Position numbers and translations under genes: made by a program. From the NCBI RefSeq assembly GCF_000803645.1, contig NZ_CP009122.1, positions 906,501 to 970,500 of the forward strand: a stretch of DNA of 64,000 nt, in the 5' to 3' direction. This DNA is from Sphingopyxis fribergensis (GTDB lineage Bacteria > Pseudomonadota > Alphaproteobacteria > Sphingomonadales > Sphingomonadaceae). The notes under the pieces are model-generated. The model ran no database searches and had not been told where the DNA came from. It was given only the letters and a program-made list of their open reading frames with translations. Below, piece after piece: positions 54,072 through 63,892 of the stretch (its first letter is position 1; each line of letters starts with the position of its first letter).

Positions 54072-54833
54072 CTACGCCAGCCCGATCACCGACAATTGGC
54101 GGCCATAGGAATTTTCCCCTTTGTGGCACGCGCGGCGATAGCTGAAATAATCCTGGCTCTCGGCATAGGTGTCCTGCCCGCCGATGGCAATTCGGGTGAC
54201 GCCCGCCGCGGCTAGGCGCGCGGCGACATAGGCGGCGATGTCGAACATCGCATGACCGGGCCTGCCCGCGGCGAAGAAATGTTCGTTCGCAGGATCGTCG
54301 GTGACGAAGCGTTCCACGAAACCTTCGTCGACCTCATAGGAGGCGCGGCCGATGCACGGGCCGATCGCGACGGCGATGCGCGCGCGGCGCGCGCCCAGGC
54401 TTTCCATCGCATCGAGTGTCGCGTCGGTGACGCCCGCAATCGCGCCTTTCCACCCCGCGTGTGCCGCGCCGACGACACCGGCTTCGCGGTCGGCGAACAG
54501 CACCGGAACGCAATCGGCGGTCAATATGCCGAGCAATATGCCGGGCGTGCGCGTCGCGAATGCGTCGGCCTCGGGGCGCGCAGCAAGGTCGGTGTCGCCA
54601 TCGACGATTACGCAGTGATGGCTGTGGACTTGATACAATCCGGTCAGCGCCGCGCCGGGAAGCACCCCGTCGGCCACGCGCCGCCGGTTCTCTGCAATCA
54701 GCGCCGGATCGTCGCCCGAACCGAGGCCGCAGTTGAGCGAAGCAAGCGCGCCGGCCGATACCCCGCCGCGCCGCCCAAAGAATCCGTGCGGGATAGGCGC
54801 GAGCGACGCGGCGCTTTCGAACGGAGCGGTCAC
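54072..54833 (-). CDS. pgeF: Peptidoglycan editing factor PgeF (DUF152/laccase-domain)
   Basis: Product of 253 residues. Characterised PgeF cleaves L-Ser wrongly placed in the peptidoglycan stem precursor; older names are polyphenol oxidase and YfiH. The metal/catalytic residues are seen in LYQVHSHHCVIV, LTADCVPVLFAD and GAAHAGWKGAIAG. The start is a GTG at 54833 overlapping the GNAT stop (GTGA). Last gene of the lgt-midA-GNAT-pgeF chain. Confidence 0.92.
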   Translation of the reverse strand: MTAPFESAASLAPIPHGFFGRRGGVSAGALASLNCGLGSGDDPALIAENRRRVADGVLPGAALTGLYQVHSHHCVIVDGDTDLAARPEADAFATRTPGILLGILTADCVPVLFADREAGVVGAAHAGWKGAIAGVTDATLDAMESLGARRARIAVAIGPCIGRASYEVDEGFVERFVTDDPANEHFFAAGRPGHAMFDIAAYVAARLAAAGVTRIAIGGQDTYAESQDYFSYRRACHKGENSYGRQLSVIGLA

Positions 54834-55348
54834 AGGTCGAGCCGGAAAATGCGGTCTTCGTCGATATGGTTGCCGACGCGGAAAGCGTTGCGGCCGACAT
54901 CGACGAAGCCATAGCGGCGGTAAAACGCCTGCGCGCGCGGATTTTCGGTAAAGACCGAGAGGTAGAGGATCGAAGCGCGTTCGCGCGCCCAGGCAATGCC
55001 CCAGTCAGTCAGCGCCGCGGCGACGCCGGTGCCCTTCGCGGCTTCGCCGACATAGAGCTGATGGAGTTCGGTTGCATCGTCTGCGGGCTGGCCTTCGGGC
55101 AGGACGAAATCGATCGGCCCCATCTTGATGAAGCCGGTGATCGCGCCCGCGTCGTCATGGGCAAGGGCAATCGCCCAGGCGGGGTCGGCGATTTGCGCGC
55201 GCAACCGTTCGGGCGGGTTCCAGCCGGCGAGGAAGCTCGCAAGGTCATCGGGATGATAGATATGGCCGAAAGTGTGGGTGAAAGATGTGCTGGCGAACAA
55301 GGTCAGTTCGCCGACATCTTCATCGCGCGCGAGGGTGATGATCGTCAT
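54830..55348 (-). CDS. GNAT family N-acetyltransferase
   Basis: Product of 172 residues with a GNAT fold. The acetyl-CoA loop is LYVGEAAKGTGVAAAL (Q/RxxGxG/A type), followed by YLSVFTENPRAQAFYRRYGF, the usual strand 5/helix 4 end. The start at 55348 overlaps the midA stop (ATGA); longer upstream frames run through midA. It also overlaps pgeF downstream. Substrate unknown; small-molecule or ribosomal-protein acetylation are both possible. Confidence 0.9.
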   Translation of the reverse strand: MTIITLARDEDVGELTLFASTSFTHTFGHIYHPDDLASFLAGWNPPERLRAQIADPAWAIALAHDDAGAITGFIKMGPIDFVLPEGQPADDATELHQLYVGEAAKGTGVAAALTDWGIAWARERASILYLSVFTENPRAQAFYRRYGFVDVGRNAFRVGNHIDEDRIFRLDL

Positions 55349-56412
55349 GTCGCTGCCTTTGCCCCAAAAGCTTCGGGTCGCGGCCAGCCGGGGGCGGTGG
55401 CGGCCATGACCTTGAACAAATCGCCCATCGCCCGCGGTTCGACAAGCCGGTCGCGCTGCGATGCAAGTTCGTCGGCACGTTCGGGTGTGGCGTCCGCGAG
55501 TGATTTGAATCGCGCGTCGATGCCGAGCGCCCGAAGCCATGCGCCCTGAGCGCACGGCCCCGCGATCTTGACGCCGGCGCTTCTCGCCGCATCCGCCAGC
55601 GCGGTAAAGTCGACATGCGCGGTCAGGTCGACCTCGCCGGGATCGGCGAAGGGGTCGGCGAACCGGTGCGCCTTCACCGCCTGCAACGTGTCGCCCGCGG
55701 CGGGGCCGGCATAGCCATAGTCGATCACCAGCATCGCGCCCCCCTGCCGCGCAAGGCGAAAGGCGCATCGCTGCATGATCGCCGCCGACACGGGGGTGGT
55801 TTCGACGATGCTCCCCACGCCGCTGCTCCGCAGCATCTCGGGGATATGGTCGTCGGTCGGAATATCACCCGGCACGGCGACCGGCTTTCCGCCACTGCGT
55901 TCGACCATGCGTTCGCGCCAGCCCGCCGCGGTCCGCACATATTGGTGGATGGGCAGCGCGTCGAAAAACTCGTTCGCGACGATGATCAGCGGCGCATCGT
56001 CGGGGATCGCATCGACCTCGTCATGATGCTGCGCCGCGGGCATGCACGCAAGCTGCGCCGCGCGCAGTGTCGGGCTTGTTTCGACCAGATGGACGCCCGC
56101 GGGTTCGCAGCCAAAGCGCGCCATTGTCCGCAGCGCATCGACGGCGAGCGTGCCGCGGCCGGGGCCAAGCTCGACATAGCGGAAGGCCGGGCGCCCAGCG
56201 CGGCTCCACAGGTCGGCGATCCAGATGCCGACCATTTCGCCGAACATCTGGCTGATTTCGGGCGCAGTGGTGAAATCGCCCGCCGCGCCGAGCGGATCGC
56301 GCGTAGCATAATAATGCGCGTTCGCCGCCGCCATATAGTCGGCGATCGTGACCGGCCGGGCGGCCGCGATTGCGCTGATCAATTCGTCGGGTGTCGGCGG
56401 GCCGTCACGCAA
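55345..56412 (-). CDS. SAM-dependent protein methyltransferase, MidA/NDUFAF7 family
   Basis: Product of 355 residues. SAM motif I is [17 protein letters not shown], preceded by the family-specific [20 protein letters not shown]. In mitochondria NDUFAF7 dimethylates an arginine of complex I subunit NDUFS2. A similar role on the bacterial complex I is known-family inference. The start at 56412 overlaps lgt by eight bases. Translationally linked to the GNAT gene. Confidence 0.9.
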   Translation of the reverse strand: MRDGPPTPDELISAIAAARPVTIADYMAAANAHYYATRDPLGAAGDFTTAPEISQMFGEMVGIWIADLWSRAGRPAFRYVELGPGRGTLAVDALRTMARFGCEPAGVHLVETSPTLRAAQLACMPAAQHHDEVDAIPDDAPLIIVANEFFDALPIHQYVRTAAGWRERMVERSGGKPVAVPGDIPTDDHIPEMLRSSGVGSIVETTPVSAAIMQRCAFRLARQGGAMLVIDYGYAGPAAGDTLQAVKAHRFADPFADPGEVDLTAHVDFTALADAARSAGVKIAGPCAQGAWLRALGIDARFKSLADATPERADELASQRDRLVEPRAMGDLFKVMAATAPGWPRPEAFGAKAAT

Positions 56413-57280
56413 TGCTGTCGGTTCCGGCTATCGGCTCGACTCGCTGGCGGCGTCCTTTCGCGGTCGCGACGAGCCATGCGCCGGCGAGCAGCATCGGGAT
56501 GGTCAGCGTCTGCCCCATCGTCAGGCCCCACGACAAGGTGCCAAGCTGGACATCGGGTTCGCGCACGAACTCGACCGCAAAGCGGCTGAGGCCATAGATG
56601 ATCGCGGCGAGGCCAAACAGGAAGCCGGGCTTGTAGCGCGCATCGGTGCGCCAGAAGAAAAAGGCGAGAATCGCCATCATCACGATCCCTTCGAGGCCCG
56701 CTTCGTACAGCTGGCTCGGGTGGCGCGGGTCCATCGTGCCGCTGCCCGGAAAGATGATTGCCCAAGGAACGGTGGTTGCGCGGCCCCATAGCTCGCCGTT
56801 CACAAAATTGGCGAGTCGGCCGAAGAACAGCCCGAAGGGCACGACGCACGCAATATAGTCGCAGAAACGCAGAAAACTCAGCTTTTCCTTGCGCGTCACA
56901 TACCAGATCGCGATCAGCACGCCGATCACCCCGCCATGCAGCGACATCCCGCCGTCCCACAATTTGAAGATCTCCAGCGGCTTCGCGATATAATTGCCGA
57001 GGTTATAGAACAGCACATAGCCGAGCCGCCCGCCAAGGATGATCCCGAGCATCGCATAGAAAATAATGTCGTCGGCGTGGCGCCGCGCCATCGGGGCGCC
57101 GGGCTGTGCGATCAGCCTCAGCAGATACCAATAACCGACGAAAATCCCGGCGAGATAGGCGAGCGCATACCAGCGGATCGGCAGACCGAAGACGCTGAAC
57201 GCGATCTCGGAGTTCTCACCCATCAGATCGTGAAAGTTCACATATTGCGTTGCTTCGGCTAAGGTTGCAAAAAGAAACAT
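56405..57280 (-). CDS. lgt: Prolipoprotein diacylglyceryl transferase
   Basis: Attaches diacylglycerol from phosphatidylglycerol to the lipobox Cys of prolipoproteins, in the inner membrane. The product has 291 residues from ATG at 57280. The Lgt signature is [14 protein letters not shown], with [14 protein letters not shown] and HPSQLYEA also present. An in-frame extension to 57364 would overlap the divergent acyl-CoA synthetase start and is rejected. It heads a four-gene chain whose members all overlap. Confidence 0.94.
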   Translation of the reverse strand: MFLFATLAEATQYVNFHDLMGENSEIAFSVFGLPIRWYALAYLAGIFVGYWYLLRLIAQPGAPMARRHADDIIFYAMLGIILGGRLGYVLFYNLGNYIAKPLEIFKLWDGGMSLHGGVIGVLIAIWYVTRKEKLSFLRFCDYIACVVPFGLFFGRLANFVNGELWGRATTVPWAIIFPGSGTMDPRHPSQLYEAGLEGIVMMAILAFFFWRTDARYKPGFLFGLAAIIYGLSRFAVEFVREPDVQLGTLSWGLTMGQTLTIPMLLAGAWLVATAKGRRQRVEPIAGTDSIA

Positions 57281-57357
57281 ATAGTCGCGCGGTCCTTCCC
57301 CAGGAGAGGCCTCCCCATAAGGGGTAAGGCGAGCGAGACCAAGAGGAGAGATGAAAG

Positions 57358-59064
57358 ATGCCATCAGCGCTCGATTTGCGCCTGGAAGCCGCCTATAATC
57401 TGATCACCGGTCCGGGCGGACCGATCCAGGTCGGGTCCGTCGAACGCTTCGGCCATCAGCTTCCCTTCATCACCAACGCGCCGACCAACCTTGCCGACTA
57501 TGTCGCGTTCTTTGCGATGCAGCATGGCGATGCGACCTTCCTCGTCGAAGGCGACGAGCGGCTGTCGTTCAAGCAGGTCTATATGGCGGCGCGGCAGGTC
57601 GCGGCCGGGCTGGTCGAGGGGCATGGCGTCCAGCGCGGTGATCGCGTCGGGCTCGCGATGCGCAACGCCAACGCCTGGTGCGTGTCCTATATCGGCATCC
57701 TGATGGCGGGTGGCTGCGCGACCTTGCTCAACGGCTGGTGGCAGGGCGGCGAACTCGCCGCGGGCATCCTCGACAGCGAGGCGAAGCTCGTCATTGCCGA
57801 CGCCCAGCGCGCGGCGCGGCTCGAAGAGGTCGAGCATGGCGCGAAGGTCATCACGCTCGACCTGACGCAGCCGATCGATCAGGCGATCGCGCCGATCACT
57901 GGCGCGGGCGGTAGCGCGGCGACGGTGCTGCCGGTGCTGACCGGACAGGATCTCGCGACGATCCTTTTCACCTCGGGCTCGACCGGTCAGTCGAAGGGGG
58001 CCTATTCGCGCCACGAGGCGGTGGTGCAGGCGATCTTCAACTATGTCACGCAGACCGCGAGCATCGTCCACCTGCTGACCGAAGACGGGCAGATGTCGGA
58101 CATCCAGCCCGCGACCCTGATCTGCACGCCGTTGTTCCATGTCACCGCCGAAATCCCGGTCTTCCTGCAAAGCTTGGCGCTCGGACGCAAACTGGTGCTG
58201 ATGCCGAAATGGAACGCCGATGAGGCGATGCGGCTGATCCAGGACGAAAAGTGCAATTATTTCGTCGGTGTGCCGCTGATGAGCTATGAAATCCTCACCA
58301 GCCCGAACCGCAAGAATTACGACCTGTCGACGTGCAAAAGCTACGCCGGCGGCGGCGCGCCGCGTCCGCCCGAGCATGTTCGGCGCCTTGCGACGGAAAT
58401 GGGCGAGGCGAAGCCCTTGCTTGGTTACGGCCTGACCGAAACCAATGCCGTGGGCTGCGGCATCATCAACGAAAATTATGTCGCCAAGCCGATGTCGACC
58501 GGCCCGGCGTCAAAGCCGCTGGTCGATCTGGCGATCCTCGACGACAATGGCGAACCAGTGCCGCAGGGCGGCGTCGGCGAAGTCTGCATCCGTTCGGTCG
58601 CCAATTTCGAAGGCTATTGGAACAATGAGGCGGCGACCAAAGCGGCCTTTTTCGACAATGGCTATTTCCGCTCGGGCGACCTCGGATATCTCGACGAGGA
58701 TGGATATCTGTTCATCGTCGACCGCAAGAAGGACATCATCATCCGCGGTGGCGAAAATATCAGCTGCCAGGAAGTCGAGGCCGCGATCTATGAGCATGCC
58801 GAGGTCAATGAATGCGCGGTGTTCGGGCTGCCCGACGAGCGGCTGGGCGAGTGCGTCGGGGCGGTCGTGTGGGTGAAACCCGGCAGCAGCGTGACGGCCG
58901 AGGATCTATGCTCCTTCCTAAGCGCGCGCCTCGCGCCCTATAAGGTGCCTTGCCAGATCTGGATGTCGAACGATGCACTGCCCAAACTTGGCAGCGAAAA
59001 GATCGACAAGGTGAGCTTGCGCAATCAATATCGCGAGGAATATGCAGCGAAGGTTGTCGTGTAA
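57358..59064 (+). CDS. Acyl-CoA synthetase (class I adenylate-forming enzyme)
   Basis: Product of 568 residues. AMP-binding P-loop is [16 protein letters not shown] (near 200), with [30 protein letters not shown], the hinge, and the catalytic Lys in [11 protein letters not shown] near the C-terminus. It activates a carboxylic acid as acyl-AMP then acyl-CoA. Medium- or long-chain fatty acids are likely, but the substrate is not set by sequence. AAGAGGAGA precedes the ATG. The start diverges from lgt. Confidence 0.93.
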   Translation: MPSALDLRLEAAYNLITGPGGPIQVGSVERFGHQLPFITNAPTNLADYVAFFAMQHGDATFLVEGDERLSFKQVYMAARQVAAGLVEGHGVQRGDRVGLAMRNANAWCVSYIGILMAGGCATLLNGWWQGGELAAGILDSEAKLVIADAQRAARLEEVEHGAKVITLDLTQPIDQAIAPITGAGGSAATVLPVLTGQDLATILFTSGSTGQSKGAYSRHEAVVQAIFNYVTQTASIVHLLTEDGQMSDIQPATLICTPLFHVTAEIPVFLQSLALGRKLVLMPKWNADEAMRLIQDEKCNYFVGVPLMSYEILTSPNRKNYDLSTCKSYAGGGAPRPPEHVRRLATEMGEAKPLLGYGLTETNAVGCGIINENYVAKPMSTGPASKPLVDLAILDDNGEPVPQGGVGEVCIRSVANFEGYWNNEAATKAAFFDNGYFRSGDLGYLDEDGYLFIVDRKKDIIIRGGENISCQEVEAAIYEHAEVNECAVFGLPDERLGECVGAVVWVKPGSSVTAEDLCSFLSARLAPYKVPCQIWMSNDALPKLGSEKIDKVSLRNQYREEYAAKVVV

Positions 59065-59094
59065 CCAAATGGCTTGAAGGAGCGAATAGGGATC

Positions 59095-59949
59095 ATGGCC
59101 GAGGCTGAAACTCCCGTCGCTCCAGCAAAAAGCGCAGCGCCGCCTGTGCGCGTCTATCGCCACCGGCTGCCCATCCGCATCTGGCATTGGGTGAATGCCG
59201 CCACGCTGCTCGTCCTGTTGATGAGCGGGCTTATGATCTTCAACGCGCATCCGCGGCTTTATTGGGGCGACTATGGCGCCAATTTCGATCGAGCGTGGCT
59301 GGTGATCGGCTCGACGCCCGACAACGGCTATTTGCGCCTCGGCGATTATCGGATCGATACGACGGGCGTGCTCGGCCGCTGGACCGATGCGGAGGGCGAA
59401 GAAAAGACCTGGGCTTTTCCCGGCTGGGCGACGATTCCGACCAGCTACAGCCTTGCCGACGGGCGGCGCTGGCATTTGCTGTTCGCGTGGGTGCTTTCGA
59501 TCGGGCTTACGCTCTATATGCTCTGGACGCTGGTCGGCGGTCATTTGCGGAAGGATTTGCACGTCCGCGGCGCCGAATGGTCGCCGCGCCATATCTGGCA
59601 CGATGTGAAGGAGCATGCGCGGCTGCGCTTTCCGCGCGGCGAAGCGGCTGCGCGCTACGGCATCCTCCAGAAACTAAGCTATATCGGGGTGATTTTCGTC
59701 GCGCTGCCGCTGATGATCGCAACGGGGCTCACCATGTCGCCCGGAATGAACGCGGCATGGCCGTGGTTGCTCGATGTTTTGGGCGGGCGGCAATCGGCGC
59801 GCTCGATCCATTTCATCACCGCCTGGGCTCTCGTCGCCTTTTTCCTCGTCCATATCGCGATGGTGCTGCTCGCCGGGCCGGTCAATGAGCTGCGCTCGAT
59901 GGCGACCGGCTGGTTCCGTCTGCCGCCCGAGCGGGAGGAGGGCGCATGA
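59095..59949 (+). CDS. Cytochrome b561-type membrane subunit
   Basis: Product of 284 residues of the prokaryotic cytochrome b561 / hydrogenase b-type family. Heme-ligand regions are YRHRLPIRIWHWVNAATLLV (His23, His31), WHLLFAWVLSIGLTLYMLW and HFITAWALVAFFLVHIAMVL (H-x13-H). Four helices anchor it. The ATG at 59095 is preceded by AAGGAG at 59077; TTG at 59074 is a weaker alternative. It overlaps the Mo-enzyme gene by four bases (ATGA), so the two should form a complex like YedZ-YedY, taking electrons to or from quinone. Confidence 0.92.
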   Translation: MAEAETPVAPAKSAAPPVRVYRHRLPIRIWHWVNAATLLVLLMSGLMIFNAHPRLYWGDYGANFDRAWLVIGSTPDNGYLRLGDYRIDTTGVLGRWTDAEGEEKTWAFPGWATIPTSYSLADGRRWHLLFAWVLSIGLTLYMLWTLVGGHLRKDLHVRGAEWSPRHIWHDVKEHARLRFPRGEAAARYGILQKLSYIGVIFVALPLMIATGLTMSPGMNAAWPWLLDVLGGRQSARSIHFITAWALVAFFLVHIAMVLLAGPVNELRSMATGWFRLPPEREEGA

Positions 59950-60725
59950 GCCAGATCATGCTGCCGCGGCGCCAGCTCATCGCGCGCGCCGGCGGGCTGG
60001 TCGCCGCGGCGGGCACGCTGCCGCTGCTCGCGGGCTGCGATGCGATCAACGACGCGCCGGCGGTGCGCAAGATCTTGTCGATGGGCGAGGAGATGAACCG
60101 CGCCAGCCAGCGCGCGCTGATGGACAGGAACGCGCTCGCCCGCGAGTTCGGCCGCGCCGACCTTTCGCCCTATTTCCGTCCCAACGGCACGCGCCTGCCG
60201 GCCGGGGCCGCCTATGCCGCGCACGCCGCGAGCGGCTTTGCCGACTGGCGCGTCAAAGTGACGGGGCTCGTCGCGCGGCCGCTATCCTTGTCGATGACGG
60301 ACATACGCGCGATGCCGCAGCGCACCCAGATTACCCGCCACGATTGCGTCGAAGGCTGGAGCGCGATCGGTCAGTGGACCGGGCCGCCGCTCAGCCGCAT
60401 CCTCGCCGCCGCGGGGGTAAAGGACAGCGCGCGCTATATCGTCTTCCGCTGCGCCGACCGGCTTGGCGATGCGCTCTATTATGAAAGCTGCGACATGATC
60501 GATGCGCTGCATCCGCAGACGATCATGGCCTGGGCGCTGAATGACGCTCTGCTCCCGATCGCCAATGGCGCGCCGCTCCGCCTGCGCATCGAACGCCAAC
60601 TCGGCTACAAGCACGCCAAATATGTGAATGCGATCGAGGCGGTGGCGAGCCTCGATCAAATCGGCGCAGGCAAAGGCGGCTATTGGGAAGATCGCATCGA
60701 TTATGAATGGTATGCGGGAATTTGA
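59946..60725 (+). CDS. Tat-exported molybdopterin oxidoreductase, sulfite oxidase/YedY fold, with lipobox
   Basis: Product of 259 residues. The N-terminus has a twin-arginine signal (PRRQLIARAG) followed by a lipobox (LLAGC, Cys31) with Asp at the next position. The Mo-coordinating Cys134 lies in RHDCVEGWSAIGQWTG. LGYKHAKYVNAIEAV is the usual C-terminal segment. It reduces or oxidises a small substrate (sulfite, methionine sulfoxide and others are known in the family) with the cytochrome b encoded upstream. The CD pair would keep a lipoprotein at the inner membrane if Lol rules of E. coli apply. Confidence 0.9.
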   Translation: MSQIMLPRRQLIARAGGLVAAAGTLPLLAGCDAINDAPAVRKILSMGEEMNRASQRALMDRNALAREFGRADLSPYFRPNGTRLPAGAAYAAHAASGFADWRVKVTGLVARPLSLSMTDIRAMPQRTQITRHDCVEGWSAIGQWTGPPLSRILAAAGVKDSARYIVFRCADRLGDALYYESCDMIDALHPQTIMAWALNDALLPIANGAPLRLRIERQLGYKHAKYVNAIEAVASLDQIGAGKGGYWEDRIDYEWYAGI

Positions 60726-60765
60726 CTTGAACCTTTTCGCGATTCAAATATTCGGTCCATAAAAT

Positions 60766-62004
60766 ATGTCTATCCTGCGTTCGTTTCTCTCCCGGGTCAT
60801 TCATCAGGGGCGGCTGACCGTCGTCGCGCCCGATGGTATGCGCGAGGAATATGGGCAGCCGGCACCCGGTTTCCCCGACGTCACGATCCGCTTCACCAGC
60901 CGCCGGGGGATGCGCCGCATCATCCTCGACCCGCGGCTGGGCGCCGCCGAGGCGTTCATGGACGGCGAGATGGAGCTCGCCGAGGGCGACATCATGGACC
61001 TGATCGGCCTGATCCGCATGAACACGCCGTGGGACCGCGGCGCGACGCTCAAGGACAAGACGTGGCTCGGCAAGCGTGCGGAGTGGGTCAAGACGCGGCT
61101 CGGCTCGATCAACCGTCAGCGCCGGTCGCGTGCGAACGTCAAGCATCACTACGACATAGGCAACGACCTCTATCGCCTCTTTCTCGACGACGACATGCAA
61201 TATAGCTGCGCATACTGGTCGCGGCCCGACATGACGCTGGAAGAAGCGCAGATCGCGAAAAAGGCGCATATCGCCGCCAAGCTGGCGCTGAGGCCCGGGC
61301 AGCGCGTGCTCGATATCGGCTGCGGCTGGGGCGGCATGGCGATCACGCTCGCCAAGCTCGAACAGGTCGAGGTTCTCGGCATAACCCTGTCGGAAGAACA
61401 GCTCGCGCTCGCCCGTCAGCGTGCCGAAGCCGCCGGGGTCGCCGATCGGGTGAAATTCGAGCTGATCGACTATCGCGACCTCGCGGCGCGCGAGCCGGGA
61501 CGATTTGATCGCATCGTCTCGGTCGGCATGTTCGAGCATGTCGGCGCGCCCAATTTCGATACCTTCTTCCGCGCCGCCGCCAATCTGATGACCGCCGACG
61601 GCGTGATGCTGCTCCACACGATCGGGCGTTTCGGCCGGCCGGGGTCGACCGATGCCTTCACGCGCAAATATATCTTCCCGGGCGGGTATATCCCCGCGCT
61701 CAGCGAAACGGTGGCGGCGAGCGAGAAGAGTCGGCTGATTGTCACCGATGTCGAGACGCTGCGGCTGCATTACGCGCTGACACTGCGCGAATGGTATGCG
61801 CGCACATTGGCGCATGAGGCGGAGATCGTCGCCATGATGGGCGAGCGCTTCTTCCGTATGTGGTGCTTCTACCTCGCCGGCGCGACCGCGGCGTTCGAGA
61901 GCGGCGGGATGGGCAATTATCAGATTCAGTTCGCGCGCAGCCGCCACGCATTGCCGCTCACGCGCGACTATATGGGCGAGGCAGAAGATCGTTATTCGGG
62001 ATAA
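60766..62004 (+). CDS. cfa: Cyclopropane-fatty-acyl-phospholipid synthase
   Basis: Methylates cis double bonds of membrane phospholipid acyl chains with SAM. The product has 412 residues. SAM site is VLDIGCGWGGMAI, and the family motifs NVKHHYDIGNDLYRLFLD and YSCAYWSRPDMTLEEAQ are present. MFEHVGAPNFDTFF follows. The short AT-rich leader (TTGACT at 60722, AAATATGTC around the start) holds a possible promoter. Its 3' end overlaps the convergent DUF1801 gene by 13 bases. Confidence 0.93.
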   Translation: MSILRSFLSRVIHQGRLTVVAPDGMREEYGQPAPGFPDVTIRFTSRRGMRRIILDPRLGAAEAFMDGEMELAEGDIMDLIGLIRMNTPWDRGATLKDKTWLGKRAEWVKTRLGSINRQRRSRANVKHHYDIGNDLYRLFLDDDMQYSCAYWSRPDMTLEEAQIAKKAHIAAKLALRPGQRVLDIGCGWGGMAITLAKLEQVEVLGITLSEEQLALARQRAEAAGVADRVKFELIDYRDLAAREPGRFDRIVSVGMFEHVGAPNFDTFFRAAANLMTADGVMLLHTIGRFGRPGSTDAFTRKYIFPGGYIPALSETVAASEKSRLIVTDVETLRLHYALTLREWYARTLAHEAEIVAMMGERFFRMWCFYLAGATAAFESGGMGNYQIQFARSRHALPLTRDYMGEAEDRYSG

Positions 62005-62429
62005 TATTCGTTCATGCTGTCCCAGCTGAGTATGATGAGCTTCTCCAGCACCTCAAGATCGATATCGGCGAGCTTGTTGACATAAAGGCATGATTTGCCG
62101 GTCTTATATTTACCGAGCTTGGCGAACAGCGCGTCGGCCTCGTCCTGCCGGTTACAATAATTGCCCATCAGATAGAGCGTCATAGCGGCCTTTCGCGGGC
62201 TGAACCCGGCGCGGCACATCGTCCCTGAATGGCCGCTGTCGTACAGATAGTCATAGCTGCCATAGCCGATGATCGACGGGCCCCACATCTTTGGATCCAA
62301 GCCGGTGACGCGGCGGTGGATCGCGTCGACGATGACGGCTTCCTCGCGCCGTTTTTCGTTCGGGACCGCAGCGATGAAATCGGCCACCGACACTTCGGTT
62401 GCCTTGGTCTTGATCTCGGTTTTGGCCAT
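61992..62429 (-). CDS. DUF1801 domain protein
   Basis: Product of 145 residues with the DUF1801 core: VPNEKRREEAVIVDAIHRRV, then GPSIIGYGSYDYLYDSGHSG, GFSPRKAAMTLYL and GKYKTGKSCLYVNKLADID. The fold is related to YdhG/YjbR-like small domains; function unknown. The start at 62429 follows GAGGGAGA; frames extending to 62510 lack a binding site. Converges with cfa and diverges from argG. Confidence 0.88.
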   Translation of the reverse strand: MAKTEIKTKATEVSVADFIAAVPNEKRREEAVIVDAIHRRVTGLDPKMWGPSIIGYGSYDYLYDSGHSGTMCRAGFSPRKAAMTLYLMGNYCNRQDEADALFAKLGKYKTGKSCLYVNKLADIDLEVLEKLIILSWDSMNEYYPE

Positions 62430-62588
62430 GATCGTCTCCCTCGGGCCGTCGTAGCTGCGCGCGGCGCATTTTCCAATTGGCCGTGCCGCGACGCGATGTG
62501 TGCCGCGCACGGCGCCGCCAAGCCAGTTGCACCTTTGGCGGCGGACTGCTAGCCGCGCCCGCGTCTTTCCCTCGCCAAAGGTGTCATC

Positions 62589-63806
62589 ATGTCCGAGTCC
62601 TTCAAGCGCGTTGTCCTTGCCTATTCGGGTGGCCTCGATACCAGCGTGATCCTGAAGTGGCTGCAGGTCACCTATGGCTGCGAGGTCGTGACCTTTACCG
62701 CCGACCTAGGGCAGGGCGAAGAGATCGAGCCGGCGCGCGCCAAGGCCGAGCTGATGGGCGTGAAGCCCGAGCATATCTATATCGACGATGTGCGCGAAGA
62801 ATTCGTCCGCGATTTCGTCTTCCCGATGATGCGCGCCAATGCCCGCTACGAGGGTGACTATCTGCTTGGCACCTCGATCGCGCGGCCGCTGATTTCAAAG
62901 CGCCTCATCGAGATCGCCAAGGAAGTCGGCGCCGACGCGGTCGCGCATGGCGCGACGGGCAAGGGCAATGATCAGGTGCGCTTCGAACTCAGCGCCTATG
63001 CGCTCAACCCCGACATCAAGGTGATCGCGCCCTGGCGCGAATGGGATTTGACCAGCCGCACCGCGCTGATCGACTTTGCCGAGAAGAACCAGATTCCGGT
63101 GCCCAAGGACAAGCGCGGCGAAAGCCCGTTTTCGACCGACGCCAACCTGCTGCACACCTCGTCGGAGGGTAAGGTGCTCGAAAATCCGTGGGATGAGACA
63201 CCCGACTATGTCTATTCGCGTACGGTCAATCCGGAGGATGCGCCCGACACCCCCGAATATATCACCGTCGATTTCGAACGCGGCGACGGCATTGCGCTGA
63301 ACGGCGAAGCGATGTCGCCCGCGACGCTGCTCGCAGCGCTCAACGACCTCGGCCGCAAGCACGGCATCGGCCGCCTCGACCTCGTCGAGAACCGCTTCGT
63401 CGGCATGAAGTCGCGCGGAATGTACGAGACGCCGGGCGGCGAAATCTATGCGCGTGCCCACCGCGGCATCGAAAGCATCACGCTCGACCGCGGCGCCGCG
63501 CACCTCAAGGACGAGCTGATGCCGAAATATGCCGAGCTCATCTACAACGGCTTCTGGTTCGCACCCGAGCGCGAGATGTTGCAGGCAGCGATCGACCACA
63601 GCCAGGAAAAGGTGTCGGGCACGGTTCGCCTGAAGCTTTACAAGGGCAACGCCAGCGTCGTCGGCCGCAAGTCGCCGAACAGCCTGTACAGCGAACGCCA
63701 TGTGACCTTCGAGGACGACGCCGGCGCCTATGACCAGAAGGACGCGGCGGGCTTCATCAAGCTCAACGCGCTGCGCCTCAAATTGCTGGCCAAGCGCGAC
63801 CGCTGA
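62589..63806 (+). CDS. argG: Argininosuccinate synthase
   Basis: Joins citrulline and aspartate with ATP to give argininosuccinate in arginine synthesis. The product has 405 residues. The PP-loop is AYSGGLDTS (11-19); other family regions are [13 protein letters not shown] and [16 protein letters not shown]. No other arg genes adjoin it. Identification is secure. Confidence 0.98.
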   Translation: MSESFKRVVLAYSGGLDTSVILKWLQVTYGCEVVTFTADLGQGEEIEPARAKAELMGVKPEHIYIDDVREEFVRDFVFPMMRANARYEGDYLLGTSIARPLISKRLIEIAKEVGADAVAHGATGKGNDQVRFELSAYALNPDIKVIAPWREWDLTSRTALIDFAEKNQIPVPKDKRGESPFSTDANLLHTSSEGKVLENPWDETPDYVYSRTVNPEDAPDTPEYITVDFERGDGIALNGEAMSPATLLAALNDLGRKHGIGRLDLVENRFVGMKSRGMYETPGGEIYARAHRGIESITLDRGAAHLKDELMPKYAELIYNGFWFAPEREMLQAAIDHSQEKVSGTVRLKLYKGNASVVGRKSPNSLYSERHVTFEDDAGAYDQKDAAGFIKLNALRLKLLAKRDR

Positions 63807-63892
63807 CCCCCATTGTCGGAAAACAGGTGTCTTCGGCCGCCTGAACGCGCCAGTATTGCTCTTCCGCGATTAAGCCGGGAGAGGGTAGAGTC

